A stretch of 64,000 nt of DNA, taken from Bacillota bacterium. GTDB lineage: Bacteria > Bacillota > Clostridia > DSM-8532. Both the position numbers and the translations under genes were made by a program. Below the pieces are notes generated by a model. It did not search any database. It was not told the DNA's origin and saw only the letters and a program-made list of their open reading frames with translations. Shown here piece by piece: positions 16,919 to 25,213 of the stretch; the first letter of the stretch is position 1, and each line of letters begins with the position of its first letter. The stretch is taken from contig JAEZTB010000070.1 of assembly GCA_023443745.1 (NCBI GenBank), positions 124,001 to 188,000 on the forward strand. The letters are read 5' to 3'.

Positions 16919-18574
16919 ATGGCTCATATGGCGCTATATCGAAAATGGAGACCCCTGACCTTTGAAGATGTGGTGGAGCAGCGTCATATAGTTACAACGT
17001 TGAAAAACAGCATCAAAAATAATGCCATTAACCATGCCTACCTTTTTTGCGGAACACGGGGTACGGGTAAAACCACTTTGGCTAAAATATTTGCCCGTGC
17101 CATTAATTGTCTTGATTCAGCGGATGGCAGTCCGTGCAACCAATGCACCACCTGCCGGGGTATACTGGACGGCTCCATTATTGATGTTATTGAAATTGAT
17201 GCAGCTTCCAACAACGGTGTGGATGATGTTCGTGAAATAAAGGAAGCAGTCATGTATGTCCCCGCCGTTACAAGGTTTAAGGTCTATATCATCGATGAAG
17301 TTCACATGCTGTCAACCGGGGCCTTCAACGCTCTTCTTAAAACCCTGGAGGAGCCGCCTCAAAATGTGGTTTTCATACTGGCTACAACCGAACCCCATAA
17401 GCTTCCTGCCACTATTCTTTCCCGTTGCCAGCGTTTTGATTTCAAGCGTATTACGTTAACCGGCCTGGCCCAGAGGCTTAAAATAATAGCCGAGGACTGT
17501 GGCATTCCTTTTGAGGATAACGCTATTCAATTGATAGCACGTCTCTCAGAGGGCGGTATGAGAGATGCCATCAGCCTTTTGGACCAATGTATTGCATTGG
17601 GAAAAGAGGCTATTAACCGTGAGGATGTTGTTGAGGTTTCAGGCCTGACTGCTTCAGAAACGATTCATTCCCTGGCCCGGGCGCTTGTGGAAAGAGATGC
17701 CCAACCTGCTCTGCTTGCTATTAAGAAGGCCATGGATGAAGGGCGTGATCTTCAGCCTCTGTGTACTCAACTTATTGACTGGTTCAGAAATCTCATGCTT
17801 ATTAAGGCCGGAGGGGAAGCCTTAAGCTTAATTGAGCTTGACGAGGAAGAACTTCAGCCTATAAAGGAAGCATCAGATCATATTTCCTATGACGAGACTC
17901 TGACTATTATCAAAGAGCTTTCAGAAGTTGAAGGGCGTCTCAAATGGTCTGAAAATCAGAGGATTCTTTTTGAGGTAGCTATTATTAGGCTCTGTTCCGG
18001 TTTTGTTAATCAAGGGGGACAGTTTTCTGATGAAAGCGTGGCGCGGCTTGAATCCCGACTCCAGCAGCTTGAAAAAAGACTGGCACAGATTCAGGAGGGG
18101 AGACCTCTTCAGAAACAGCCTGATAAAGCAAAAGAACAGTCAGCTCAAAGTGTATCAGGCCTAAAGCCTGCAGGCAGCCCAAAGCTTGAAAGCAAGGACG
18201 GCTCAATGGGAGAGGCTTATAAACAGAAGCTGCTTAAGCAATGGCCTGAGGTTATTGAGTATATCCGTTCCATGGGAAAGATGAAGGTCTATGCTTATTT
18301 ATTGGACACCCAGTGCATGCTTGCTGATAATGATACGGTACAAGTGGTGGTCTCAAGTGAGGATGGCCTTAAAAAAACGGTATTAAGCAGAAATGACAGT
18401 CTTGAGGTAATAAAGGAAGCACTTCAAAAAATAACCGGACATGAAAGAACAGTTAAAATAATAGATGATAAAGCGCTTAGTGCTATTTCCCCAAAAGAGG
18501 ATGAAGACCCGACCCTTGATAAAATCAAGCAATTTGCAGCGGAGAATCACATTCCTTTAAATATTGAGGAGTAA
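16919..18574 (+). CDS. dnaX: DNA polymerase III subunits gamma and tau
   Basis: 551 residues. The clamp-loader ATPase carries Walker A GTRGTGKT near residue 46, a four-Cys zinc module (CLDSADGSPCNQCTTCRG, about 60-78), Walker B YIIDEVHMLS and the SRC arginine-finger motif (ILSRCQRFDFKRI). Domain III follows, then a Gln/Lys-rich linker and a small C-terminal domain, so the full product is tau-like. The usual downstream neighbours (YbaB-type nucleoid protein, recR) are absent; a minus-strand Spo0E-like gene follows. An ATG at 16928 (MALYRKW) is an alternative start matching the typical family N-terminus. Confidence 0.95.
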   Translation: MAHMALYRKWRPLTFEDVVEQRHIVTTLKNSIKNNAINHAYLFCGTRGTGKTTLAKIFARAINCLDSADGSPCNQCTTCRGILDGSIIDVIEIDAASNNGVDDVREIKEAVMYVPAVTRFKVYIIDEVHMLSTGAFNALLKTLEEPPQNVVFILATTEPHKLPATILSRCQRFDFKRITLTGLAQRLKIIAEDCGIPFEDNAIQLIARLSEGGMRDAISLLDQCIALGKEAINREDVVEVSGLTASETIHSLARALVERDAQPALLAIKKAMDEGRDLQPLCTQLIDWFRNLMLIKAGGEALSLIELDEEELQPIKEASDHISYDETLTIIKELSEVEGRLKWSENQRILFEVAIIRLCSGFVNQGGQFSDESVARLESRLQQLEKRLAQIQEGRPLQKQPDKAKEQSAQSVSGLKPAGSPKLESKDGSMGEAYKQKLLKQWPEVIEYIRSMGKMKVYAYLLDTQCMLADNDTVQVVVSSEDGLKKTVLSRNDSLEVIKEALQKITGHERTVKIIDDKALSAISPKEDEDPTLDKIKQFAAENHIPLNIEE

Positions 18575-18592
18575 GACTTTAATATAAAGAAA

Positions 18593-18624
18593 AAGCGGGA
18601 ATTGATTTAATCAATTCTCGCTCT
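18593..18624 (-). terminator. Hairpin between dnaX and the Spo0E-like gene
   Basis: AGCGGGAATTGA and TCAATTCTCGCT form a 12-bp stem. Read on the minus strand it is followed by TTTTTCTTTATATT, a terminator for the minus-strand gene; on the plus strand the tail is weak. Confidence 0.65.
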
Positions 18625-18631
18625 CCTCATA

Positions 18632-18949
18632 TCAACCTGTCTTGATAGGTGTTAGTATTAAATCGTCAATCAGAGTGCAGCCTTGGTGTTGTCTTGCTGC
18701 GGCTTCTTCTTTATTGCTGCTGTCCTCAACATAATGCACCCGGGAAGTAGCCTTGATGTTGCCATTGATGTCCTCATTGATGTCGCCATTGGTGTTGCCA
18801 TGATGTTTGTTAGCCTTGCGTATCATAACCGCGACTATCAGACGATCCAGGACCTGGCTTTGTTGTAAAAGCCTTTTGCTGCTTAAATCTTCTGTAAGGA
18901 TCATCTGGTCGAGCTGCTGCTTCATTTGTTCTATTGTTTTTTCAAGCAT
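18632..18949 (-). CDS. Spo0E-like aspartyl-phosphate phosphatase
   Basis: 105 residues. The first half forms the antiparallel helical pair of the Spo0E family: MLEKTIEQMKQQLDQMI, then SSKRLLQQSQVLDRLIV, containing the signature S-Q-x-L-D. The family dephosphorylates Spo0A~P and delays sporulation. The second half is Asn/Asp/Gly-rich low complexity (NTNGDINEDINGNIK) and is unusual for this family. The ATG at 18949 follows AGGGGCGG; a longer frame to 19012 runs into a repeat element and is rejected. It lies alone, divergent from rho and convergent with dnaX. Confidence 0.75.
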   Translation of the reverse strand: MLEKTIEQMKQQLDQMILTEDLSSKRLLQQSQVLDRLIVAVMIRKANKHHGNTNGDINEDINGNIKATSRVHYVEDSSNKEEAAARQHQGCTLIDDLILTPIKTG

Positions 18950-18977
18950 ATTTTCCGCCCCTAAAAACTGCTCTTTT

Positions 18978-19011
18978 GCGGGTCGAGGCTTGTGGAGCAT
19001 AACCACAGGCA
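18978..19011 (+). repeat. Dispersed repeat, family II copy
   Basis: GCGGGTCGAGGCTTGTGG followed by AGCATAA and CCACAGG: the constant family II arm and a short hairpin (TTGTGG/CCACAG). It lies upstream of the minus-strand Spo0E-like gene. The rest of the gap to rho (19012-19491) is AT-rich with no credible gene. Confidence 0.6.
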
Positions 19012-19237
19012 ACGTACCCTATTCTGTCTCTCCTAAAGATGCGAGCTTATTGTGAGGACAACAACCATAAAGTTTTTAATGACATTGCCATCATATCCCA
19101 TTTTAAAACTGTTGGGTTATGGACAAACTACGGAAAATACCCCGAAAAAAAACAGATTTCTCTTTATAGATTTAAAAATAAGTTATTTATCACGAAAAAA
19201 AGAAATGGTGAATATCTTGAATAAAAACAGTTTATAC

Positions 19238-19267
19238 TTGACAAAGGGTTGAAGAAATTGATATATT
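19238..19267 (+). promoter_or_regulatory. Probable rho promoter
   Basis: TTGACA (19238-19243), 18 bp, TATATT (19262-19267). It would give a leader of about 215 nt before rho, AT-rich, with an AATAAACGTTTATT palindrome near 19434 followed by T. Long leaders are common where rho is autoregulated. Confidence 0.5.
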
Positions 19268-19491
19268 GAATCAGTTAAGTGGTACTCATATCTAGCGATA
19301 TTTCCCGTAAAAGAATTTACAATATGGAATTTGAATAAATATGATACTGTTTATCTCATTAATGCAAGCGCTCTATTAGTGATCCCTTGCGCCAATGTTC
19401 AAAATCTTGCTTAGAATAAAAATGGTTTTTCCCAATAAACGTTTATTTTTTCATACCTAATAAACTGTTAGTTAGTACAAGGCGGTGTTTT

Positions 19492-21603
19492 ATGAAAGAC
19501 AGGTCAATTCTTGAGGGAAAGTCGCTTGAGGATCTTAAGTATATTGCGAAAATGCTTGGACTCAAGAACCTCTCCAGACTGAAAAAAGCAGACCTCATTG
19601 AACTCATCGAAAAGACAGGTGATGTACCTGCCAACCTTTCTATAAAAGGTGATGAGCAACCCACATCAACCGGAACGGCCTCCCATGTTCCCTCACCTGA
19701 AAGCTTAAAAGAAGTAAAGGCAATAAAGAAAGAAGACAAAGAAATTAAAAAAGAAGAAAGTACTCCCGCAGATAAAAAACCAGCGGATGAAAAGCCGACA
19801 GCGGAAAAAAAGAGGAGAGGCAGGCCTAAAGCGGCCGCAAATCAAAAGGATGCTGAGGACGTCCCTACTGAGCCGGCTATAGAAAAAAAGGAAATCCTGA
19901 AACCTGAAGATAACGAAAAAAATAAAGCAAATGAAATCCCATCAGAGAATGAAGAATCGGAAAAACCTGTAGAGGCCCCTATTGCTAAGGGAACTCGAGG
20001 GCGGCCCAGAAAGAAAGCGGATAATCCTGAGCCTATTGTTGATCAAAAACCGAAAGAAATTCTCCAGGAAAGCATCTCAGTACCATCCAAAAAACCTTCC
20101 AAGCATGAAGAATCTATAAAAGTTGTCAAGAGGGAACATCCTGTTCAGATGGTCAAGCCTGTCCACACGGCCAAACCTGTCCACGAAGAAACATCTGTTG
20201 AGGACGTTAAATCAGTATCCACTCCTCATACTGAGGCGGCGCCGTTACCTGTTGAAACGCCGTTACCCGTTGAAGCACCGGTATCTGTTGAAACGAATTT
20301 GCCGGTTGTTAAGGAATCCGAGCCATCTGACGCTAAAAGCGCAGGCACTGAGGAATCTATCAGGGAAAATGAGGCTGAAAGGGACGGAAATCAGGTTGAG
20401 GGCGAAAATCGTGGCTTTAAATATACCAGACACAAGGACCTGTCCCGTCTTGAAAGTGAAAATCCTGTTACAGGTATATTGGAGGTTCTGCCCGATGGCT
20501 ATGGTTTTTTAAGAGGCCATAATTATCTGTCGGGACCCAGAGATATCTATGTATCTCCTTCTCAAATTCGAAGATTCAATCTCAAAACCGGTGATAAAAT
20601 AGTAGGCAAGGGCAGAATTCAGAAGGAAGGCGAGAAATTCCAAGCCTTACTCTATGTTTCTTCTGTAAACGGAGATTCTCCTGATGTTGCCCAGAGAAGG
20701 CGTCCTTTTGAGCAGCTTACGCCTATCTACCCGGAAGAGCGCATAACGCTTGAATTAGAGCCCAAGGAGCTTTCCACGCGGTTGATCGATCTTATTGCGC
20801 CTATCGGTAAAGGGCAGCGCGGGCTTATTGTATCGCCCCCTAAAGCAGGTAAAACCATTCTGCTAAAGAAAATAGCCAATGCCATTACTTCAAGGCATCC
20901 CGAGATAGAAGTGATTGTACTGCTCATTGACGAGCGCCCTGAGGAAGTGACTGATATGCAGCGTTCCATTAAGGGTGATGTCATTTACTCTACCTTTGAC
21001 GAGGTGCCGGATCATCATATCAAAGTGGCTGAGATGGTTTTGGAAAGGGCACAGCGCCTTGTTGAACATAAGAAGGATGTTGTTATTCTTTTAGACAGTA
21101 TCACACGTTTGGCCCGTGCCTATAACCTTACCATTCCTCCCACAGGCAGAACCCTGTCGGGTGGATTGGACCCGGGTGCTCTCCATAAGCCCAAGCGCTT
21201 CTTTGGTGCGGCTCGAAACATTGAGCATGGCGGAAGCCTGACCATTATCGCCACTGCCCTTATTGATACAGGTAGCCGTATGGACGATGTTATCTATGAA
21301 GAGTTTAAGGGAACGGGTAATATGGAGCTTCACTTGGATCGCAAGCTTTCTGAAAAACGTATTTTCCCGGCTATTGACATCAATCGCTCCGGAACACGAA
21401 GAGAAGAGCTGCTTCTCACTCAGCGTGAAATGGAAGGTATCTGGACCATCAGAAAAGCCATGAGCAATGTGGGAACGGCTGATGTTACGGAGATGATCGT
21501 CAACAGGCTTACCAATACCAAGAGTAATGAAGAGTTTGTCAATGGCATCAATACCGCTTTTATGCAAAGGGATAAGAGCAACTACGATACAATATATAAG
21601 TAG
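19492..21603 (+). CDS. rho: Transcription termination factor Rho with long N-terminal insert
   Basis: 703 residues against about 420 in Escherichia coli. A short Rho-N helical domain (residues 1-45) is separated from the RNA-binding OSB-fold domain (about 320-400, with VLPDGYGFLRGHNYLSG) by about 270 residues of Lys/Glu/Pro-rich low complexity. That insert contains two AT-hook-like motifs (KRRGRPKAA about 107, TRGRPRKKA about 167) and a Pro-Val-Glu repeat (about 244-270). The helicase core is intact: Walker A PPKAGKT about 450, VIVLLIDERPEEV, and the GGLDPGALHKPKRFFG lid. Insert-bearing Rho proteins are known in Actinobacteria and Clostridia, where the insert adds RNA affinity. The next gene is rpmE, a common pairing. 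Confidence 0.95.
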   Translation: MKDRSILEGKSLEDLKYIAKMLGLKNLSRLKKADLIELIEKTGDVPANLSIKGDEQPTSTGTASHVPSPESLKEVKAIKKEDKEIKKEESTPADKKPADEKPTAEKKRRGRPKAAANQKDAEDVPTEPAIEKKEILKPEDNEKNKANEIPSENEESEKPVEAPIAKGTRGRPRKKADNPEPIVDQKPKEILQESISVPSKKPSKHEESIKVVKREHPVQMVKPVHTAKPVHEETSVEDVKSVSTPHTEAAPLPVETPLPVEAPVSVETNLPVVKESEPSDAKSAGTEESIRENEAERDGNQVEGENRGFKYTRHKDLSRLESENPVTGILEVLPDGYGFLRGHNYLSGPRDIYVSPSQIRRFNLKTGDKIVGKGRIQKEGEKFQALLYVSSVNGDSPDVAQRRRPFEQLTPIYPEERITLELEPKELSTRLIDLIAPIGKGQRGLIVSPPKAGKTILLKKIANAITSRHPEIEVIVLLIDERPEEVTDMQRSIKGDVIYSTFDEVPDHHIKVAEMVLERAQRLVEHKKDVVILLDSITRLARAYNLTIPPTGRTLSGGLDPGALHKPKRFFGAARNIEHGGSLTIIATALIDTGSRMDDVIYEEFKGTGNMELHLDRKLSEKRIFPAIDINRSGTRREELLLTQREMEGIWTIRKAMSNVGTADVTEMIVNRLTNTKSNEEFVNGINTAFMQRDKSNYDTIYK

Positions 21604-21609
21604 TAGTAC

Positions 21610-21638
21610 TTGCATTAAAGCACCTACTATGATACAAT
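21610..21638 (+). promoter_or_regulatory. Promoter of rpmE
   Basis: TTGCAT (21610-21615), 17 bp, TACAAT (21633-21638), between rho and rpmE. Confidence 0.6.
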
Positions 21639-21721
21639 ACCATTCGGCACTTTTTTAAAGTTGCATGTGAAATAAGGAAGTTTCAATAAAGAAACAAAGC
21701 TATTTAAACGAGGTGAAAACC

Positions 21722-21922
21722 ATGCAGGAAGGTATCCATCCAAAGTATGCAAAGGCAGTTATTCGCTGCGCATGTGGCGAAACCTTTGAAACAGGTTCTA
21801 CAAAGGCAGATATGCACGTTGAAATTTGTTCACAATGTCACCCATTCTTTACAGGTAAGCAAAAGCTTGTTGATGCCGGTGGCCGTGTCGATAAGTTTAA
21901 GAAAAAGTACGGCATTAAATAA
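21722..21922 (+). CDS. rpmE: 50S ribosomal protein L31, zinc-binding form
   Basis: 66 residues. The protein begins MQEGIHPKYAKAVIRCACGE and has CSQCHPFFTGKQKLVD later. The four cysteines (CxC ... CxxC) mark the zinc-containing C+ type rather than the C- type made under zinc starvation. The ATG at 21722 follows CGAGGTGAAAAC. It has its own promoter and a strong terminator downstream. Confidence 0.95.
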   Translation: MQEGIHPKYAKAVIRCACGETFETGSTKADMHVEICSQCHPFFTGKQKLVDAGGRVDKFKKKYGIK

Positions 21923-22035
21923 ATCCATCGGTTTTATTATAAAACCATGTGGTTGATTTAAAGGCCTGTTCATTTTCAGTTATTAGAGACTTCTAAGTTA
22001 TCTTAGGAACCTCTGCTATGGGGTCAAGACATGTT

Positions 22036-22075
22036 GGCGCGTATACGCGCCTCTGTTGTTAACACAATAAGAACC
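22036..22075. repeat. Palindrome with a degenerate family I-like end
   Basis: GGCGCGTATACGCGCC (22036-22051) is a perfect 16-bp palindrome. It is followed by TTGTTAACACAATAAGAACC, which repeats the TTGT-loop-ACAATAA and AATAAGAACC modules of family I. It sits between rpmE and its terminator. Confidence 0.4.
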
Positions 22076-22097
22076 GGGGTTGTCCCCGGTTTTTTTT
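22072..22097 (+). terminator. Intrinsic terminator after rpmE
   Basis: AACCGGGG and CCCCGGTT pair around TTGT, followed by a run of T. Confidence 0.88.
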
Positions 22098-22143
22098 CAA
22101 TTTCCCCTATATGTACATACTAGGATGATGAAGGAGAGGAATT

Positions 22144-23070
22144 ATGATGAAGCTTTCCAAAGGCGTCTGGCAATCCTATTTAGTCATCGCATTGGGCTGT
22201 CTTGTTATGACCATCGCCATGAATTTATTCCTTATTCCATACAAGCTTGCCCCCGGCGGTGTCTCAGGGCTTTCTACCGTTATTTATTATGTCATTAACG
22301 GCACCATACCTGTTGGTATGCTCATGCTTATTTTTAACATTCCGCTTTTTCTTACTGGCTATAAAAGCCGGGGTCACCAATTTCTCATTCGATCCCTGTT
22401 TGGTGCCGTTTTACTGTCGTTAATGATTGACGGTACTTCTTCTTTTTTCAATCTACTTGTTAATGAGTATTTCATAAAGTTCGATCAAACCATGGCTGTC
22501 CCTGATTTGCTGCTTAATGCCCTGGTTGGCGGACTTATTATGGGATTCGGCCTGGGAATTATTTTGAAGGAGGAAGCTACTACCGGTGGGACGGACCTTG
22601 CAGCAGCCATATTAAAAAAGCATTTTCCCAAATTCTCTATGGGGCAATATTTGTTGTTTTTAGACGGATGCGTCATTCTTTTTGCAACTCTTGCCTTCAG
22701 GAGTGTTAAATTGGGCCTGTACGCCGCATTGAGCCTCTATATTGCTTCGAAGACCATAGACGCTTATCTGGAAGGTATGAATTTTTCCAAAGCCCTCCTT
22801 ATTATTTCAGAGCATTCTGAGATTATTGCGCAAAGACTCTTACATGATGTTGATCGAGGGGTTACCGGCTTAAAGGGTCTGGGAATGTACAGCAAACAGG
22901 AAAAAACAGTACTACTTTGCGTTGTCAAGCGTGAGGAAATCTTCAAGGTCAAAGAGATTGTTAAGGAATGCGACCCTAGAGCCTTTGTACTTTTAATAGA
23001 TGTACGTGAAGTATTGGGCGAAGGTTTTTTACCGCTTCATCCCATTTCAGAGAAAAAGAATCCTGACTAA
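22144..23070 (+). CDS. YitT/DUF2179 family membrane protein
   Basis: 308 residues. Five to six hydrophobic helices fill residues 10-195; a soluble C-terminal domain (about 205-295, SKALLIISEHSEIIAQRLLH and the KQEKTVLLCVVKREE strand) is the DUF2179 domain, which has a PII-like ferredoxin fold. The motif AVGGLIMGFGLG-like ALVGGLIMGFGLGIIL and KEEATTGGTDLAA are typical of the family. Physiological role is unsettled; transport or signalling has been proposed for members. GGAGAGG precedes the ATG. Monocistronic after the rpmE terminator. Confidence 0.85.
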   Translation: MMKLSKGVWQSYLVIALGCLVMTIAMNLFLIPYKLAPGGVSGLSTVIYYVINGTIPVGMLMLIFNIPLFLTGYKSRGHQFLIRSLFGAVLLSLMIDGTSSFFNLLVNEYFIKFDQTMAVPDLLLNALVGGLIMGFGLGIILKEEATTGGTDLAAAILKKHFPKFSMGQYLLFLDGCVILFATLAFRSVKLGLYAALSLYIASKTIDAYLEGMNFSKALLIISEHSEIIAQRLLHDVDRGVTGLKGLGMYSKQEKTVLLCVVKREEIFKVKEIVKECDPRAFVLLIDVREVLGEGFLPLHPISEKKNPD

Positions 23071-23241
23071 ACTTTAACGAAGTTATTTACTGAATTGAGT
23101 TTTTAAGATATACTTTGCTATGGAGAAATGTGGTTGTATTCGATGCGTTCCCTGTAAGGCAGCGTATCTGTTATGCATACAGAGTATAACGAGCACACTT
23201 TCATAAAAAGAAAGTAAAAAAAGTATGAAGGAGAGTTCAAT

Positions 23242-24078
23242 ATGGATGCAAAAACCAAATTGGAACTTCAAAAAACCGCAACACAAATCAGAAAAGGCAT
23301 CATTACTGCGGTAGCGTCAGCTGGTAGTGGCCATCCCGGGGGATCTCTCTCGGTAACCGATATTATGACCTATCTTTATTTCAAGGAATTAAGGGTAGAC
23401 CCTAAAAATCCCAAGAATCCCGATCGCGACAGATTTGTTCTTTCCAAGGGTCATTGCACCCCCTGCCTTTATTCAACCCTGGCTAACAGAGGATTCTTCC
23501 CTGTTGAGGATCTTAAAGGGTTCAGACAAGCCAGTAGCTACCTCGAAGGCCATCCCAATATGGAGAAGGTTCCCGGCGTCGATATGTCTACCGGTTCCTT
23601 AGGACAGGGAATTTCGGCTTCAGTGGGTATGGCGATTGCCGGAAAGCTGGATAAAAAGGACTATCGCGTCTATTCCGTTCTTGGAGACGGGGAGCTGGAA
23701 GAAGGCCAGGTCTGGGAGGCAGCGATGGCGGCCGCCCACTATAAGCTTGACAATCTCACTGCTTTTGTTGATTATAATGGACTTCAGATTGATGGTAAAA
23801 TAACCGAAGTTATGAATCCTGAGCCTATCACGGACAAATTCCGTGCTTTTGGTTGGGAAGTCATTGATATTAATGCTCATGACTATGATGAAATTGAGAA
23901 GGCTATTGAAAAGGCCAAGACAGTTAAAGACAAGCCAACCATGATTGTTGCCCATTCCATAAAGGGTAAAGGTGTTTCTTTTATGGAAAACCAGGCTTCA
24001 TGGCATGGAAGTGCGCCTAAAAAGGAACAGGCCGACCAGGCTCAATCAGAGCTCGATGAGTTTTATGCAAGCCTTTAA
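23242..24078 (+). CDS. Transketolase, N-terminal subunit (copy 1)
   Basis: 278 residues: the thiamine-pyrophosphate-binding half of a split transketolase. Motifs: SAGSGHPGGSLS (substrate/cofactor histidine), FVLSKGHCTP, GSLGQGIS and the TPP/Mg site GDGELEEGQVWEAAM. With the next gene it transfers two-carbon ketol units between sugar phosphates in the non-oxidative pentose phosphate pathway. Split transketolases are common in Clostridia and archaea. AAGGAGAG precedes the ATG. A second, clearly different pair lies at 58.7-60.5 kb. Confidence 0.92.
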   Translation: MDAKTKLELQKTATQIRKGIITAVASAGSGHPGGSLSVTDIMTYLYFKELRVDPKNPKNPDRDRFVLSKGHCTPCLYSTLANRGFFPVEDLKGFRQASSYLEGHPNMEKVPGVDMSTGSLGQGISASVGMAIAGKLDKKDYRVYSVLGDGELEEGQVWEAAMAAAHYKLDNLTAFVDYNGLQIDGKITEVMNPEPITDKFRAFGWEVIDINAHDYDEIEKAIEKAKTVKDKPTMIVAHSIKGKGVSFMENQASWHGSAPKKEQADQAQSELDEFYASL

Positions 24079-24144
24079 CCGAGACTGGGGTTTAATGCTT
24101 GCCAACGAATAAAAGACCTTAAATTTATCATGGAGGGATTTGCC

Positions 24145-25080
24145 ATGTCAGAAAAAATTGCAACCCGTGTGGCCTATGGAACAGCTCTTGCTGAAATTGG
24201 CCATAATGAAAATATAGTCGTTTTGGATGCCGACCTTTCAAAGTCCACCAGAACGGATTTCTTCCAAAAGAAATATCCTGACAGACACTTGAATATAGGT
24301 ATTGCCGAAGGTAACATGATGGCTGTGGCAGCTGGCCTCGCTACCTGCGGCAAGACAGTTTTTGCCAGCACCTTTGCGATCTTTGCATCAGGAAGAGCTT
24401 ATGACGCTGTGCGAAACTCGATTGGTTACCCCCATCTCAATGTTAAGATTGGCGCAACTCATGCCGGTATAACAGTCGGTGAGGACGGTGCTTCCCATCA
24501 GGCCATTGAGGATCTTGCACTCATGCGCGCCATCCCGGGAATGACAGTTATTTCCCCTGCTGACGCGGTTTCAACTGCTGCTCTTGTTAAACAGGCCGCT
24601 GAAATGTATGGCCCTGTTTACTTAAGACTGGGTCGTTTGGATGTCCCCGTGATTTATCCGCAGGATGCCCAATTCCAAATTGGTAAGGGTATTACGGTAA
24701 GGGATGGGAAGGATATTACCCTGATTGCAACAGGCTTCATGGTCGACCCGGCTCTTAAAGCGGCTGAAAGCCTCCAGGCTGAAGGTGTTTCTGCCCGGGT
24801 CATTGATATCCATACCATCAAGCCCATTGATGCAGAGATTATAATAAAGGCAGCAAGAGAAACAGGGGCCATTGTAACCTGCGAGGAGCATAATATCATC
24901 GGCGGTCTGGGCAGCGCAGTTGCCGAGGTTCTGGTTAAGAATGCCCCCGTACCTGTAGAAATGGTGGGCATTGAGGATGTATTCGGAAAGTCGGGCAAGC
25001 CTGCAGATTTGGTTCCCATGTTTGGACTCACTGCTGAGAAAGTCTTGGAAAAAGCCAAGTTAGTTCTAAAGAGAAAGTAA
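24145..25080 (+). CDS. Transketolase, C-terminal subunit (copy 1)
   Basis: 311 residues: pyrimidine-binding domain (FNIGIAEGNM-like LNIGIAEGNMMAVAAGLA with the cofactor-activating Glu; ITVGEDGASHQAIEDLALMR) and the C-terminal transketolase domain (VIDIHTIKPIDAEII). It completes the enzyme encoded by the upstream gene. The ATG at 24145 follows GGAGGGATT; an earlier in-frame ATG at 24130 overlaps that RBS. The spacer to the first subunit is 66 bases and a terminator follows the stop. Confidence 0.92.
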   Translation: MSEKIATRVAYGTALAEIGHNENIVVLDADLSKSTRTDFFQKKYPDRHLNIGIAEGNMMAVAAGLATCGKTVFASTFAIFASGRAYDAVRNSIGYPHLNVKIGATHAGITVGEDGASHQAIEDLALMRAIPGMTVISPADAVSTAALVKQAAEMYGPVYLRLGRLDVPVIYPQDAQFQIGKGITVRDGKDITLIATGFMVDPALKAAESLQAEGVSARVIDIHTIKPIDAEIIIKAARETGAIVTCEEHNIIGGLGSAVAEVLVKNAPVPVEMVGIEDVFGKSGKPADLVPMFGLTAEKVLEKAKLVLKRK

Positions 25081-25093
25081 GAGATGCACATAG

Positions 25094-25142
25094 AAAGAGG
25101 CAGTTTGGAATGGATCAATCATTCTGTGCTGCCTCTTTTTTA
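25094..25142 (+). terminator. Intrinsic terminator of the transketolase operon
   Basis: AAAGAGGCAG (25094-25103) pairs with CTGCCTCTTT (25129 on), with a shorter inner stem GAATG/CATTC, and ends in six T. Confidence 0.85.
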
Positions 25143-25213
25143 CGTTCTGTTCCCGGAGCTCTTGGATTTGTCGTACCATGCATATATGCTCCTCGATCTT
25201 GGTCTGTTCTTTA

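Noticed and set aside
19039..19252. Small open frames between the Spo0E-like gene and rho
   Set aside because: AT-rich sequence, no convincing RBS, low-complexity translation; they overlap the predicted rho promoter region.
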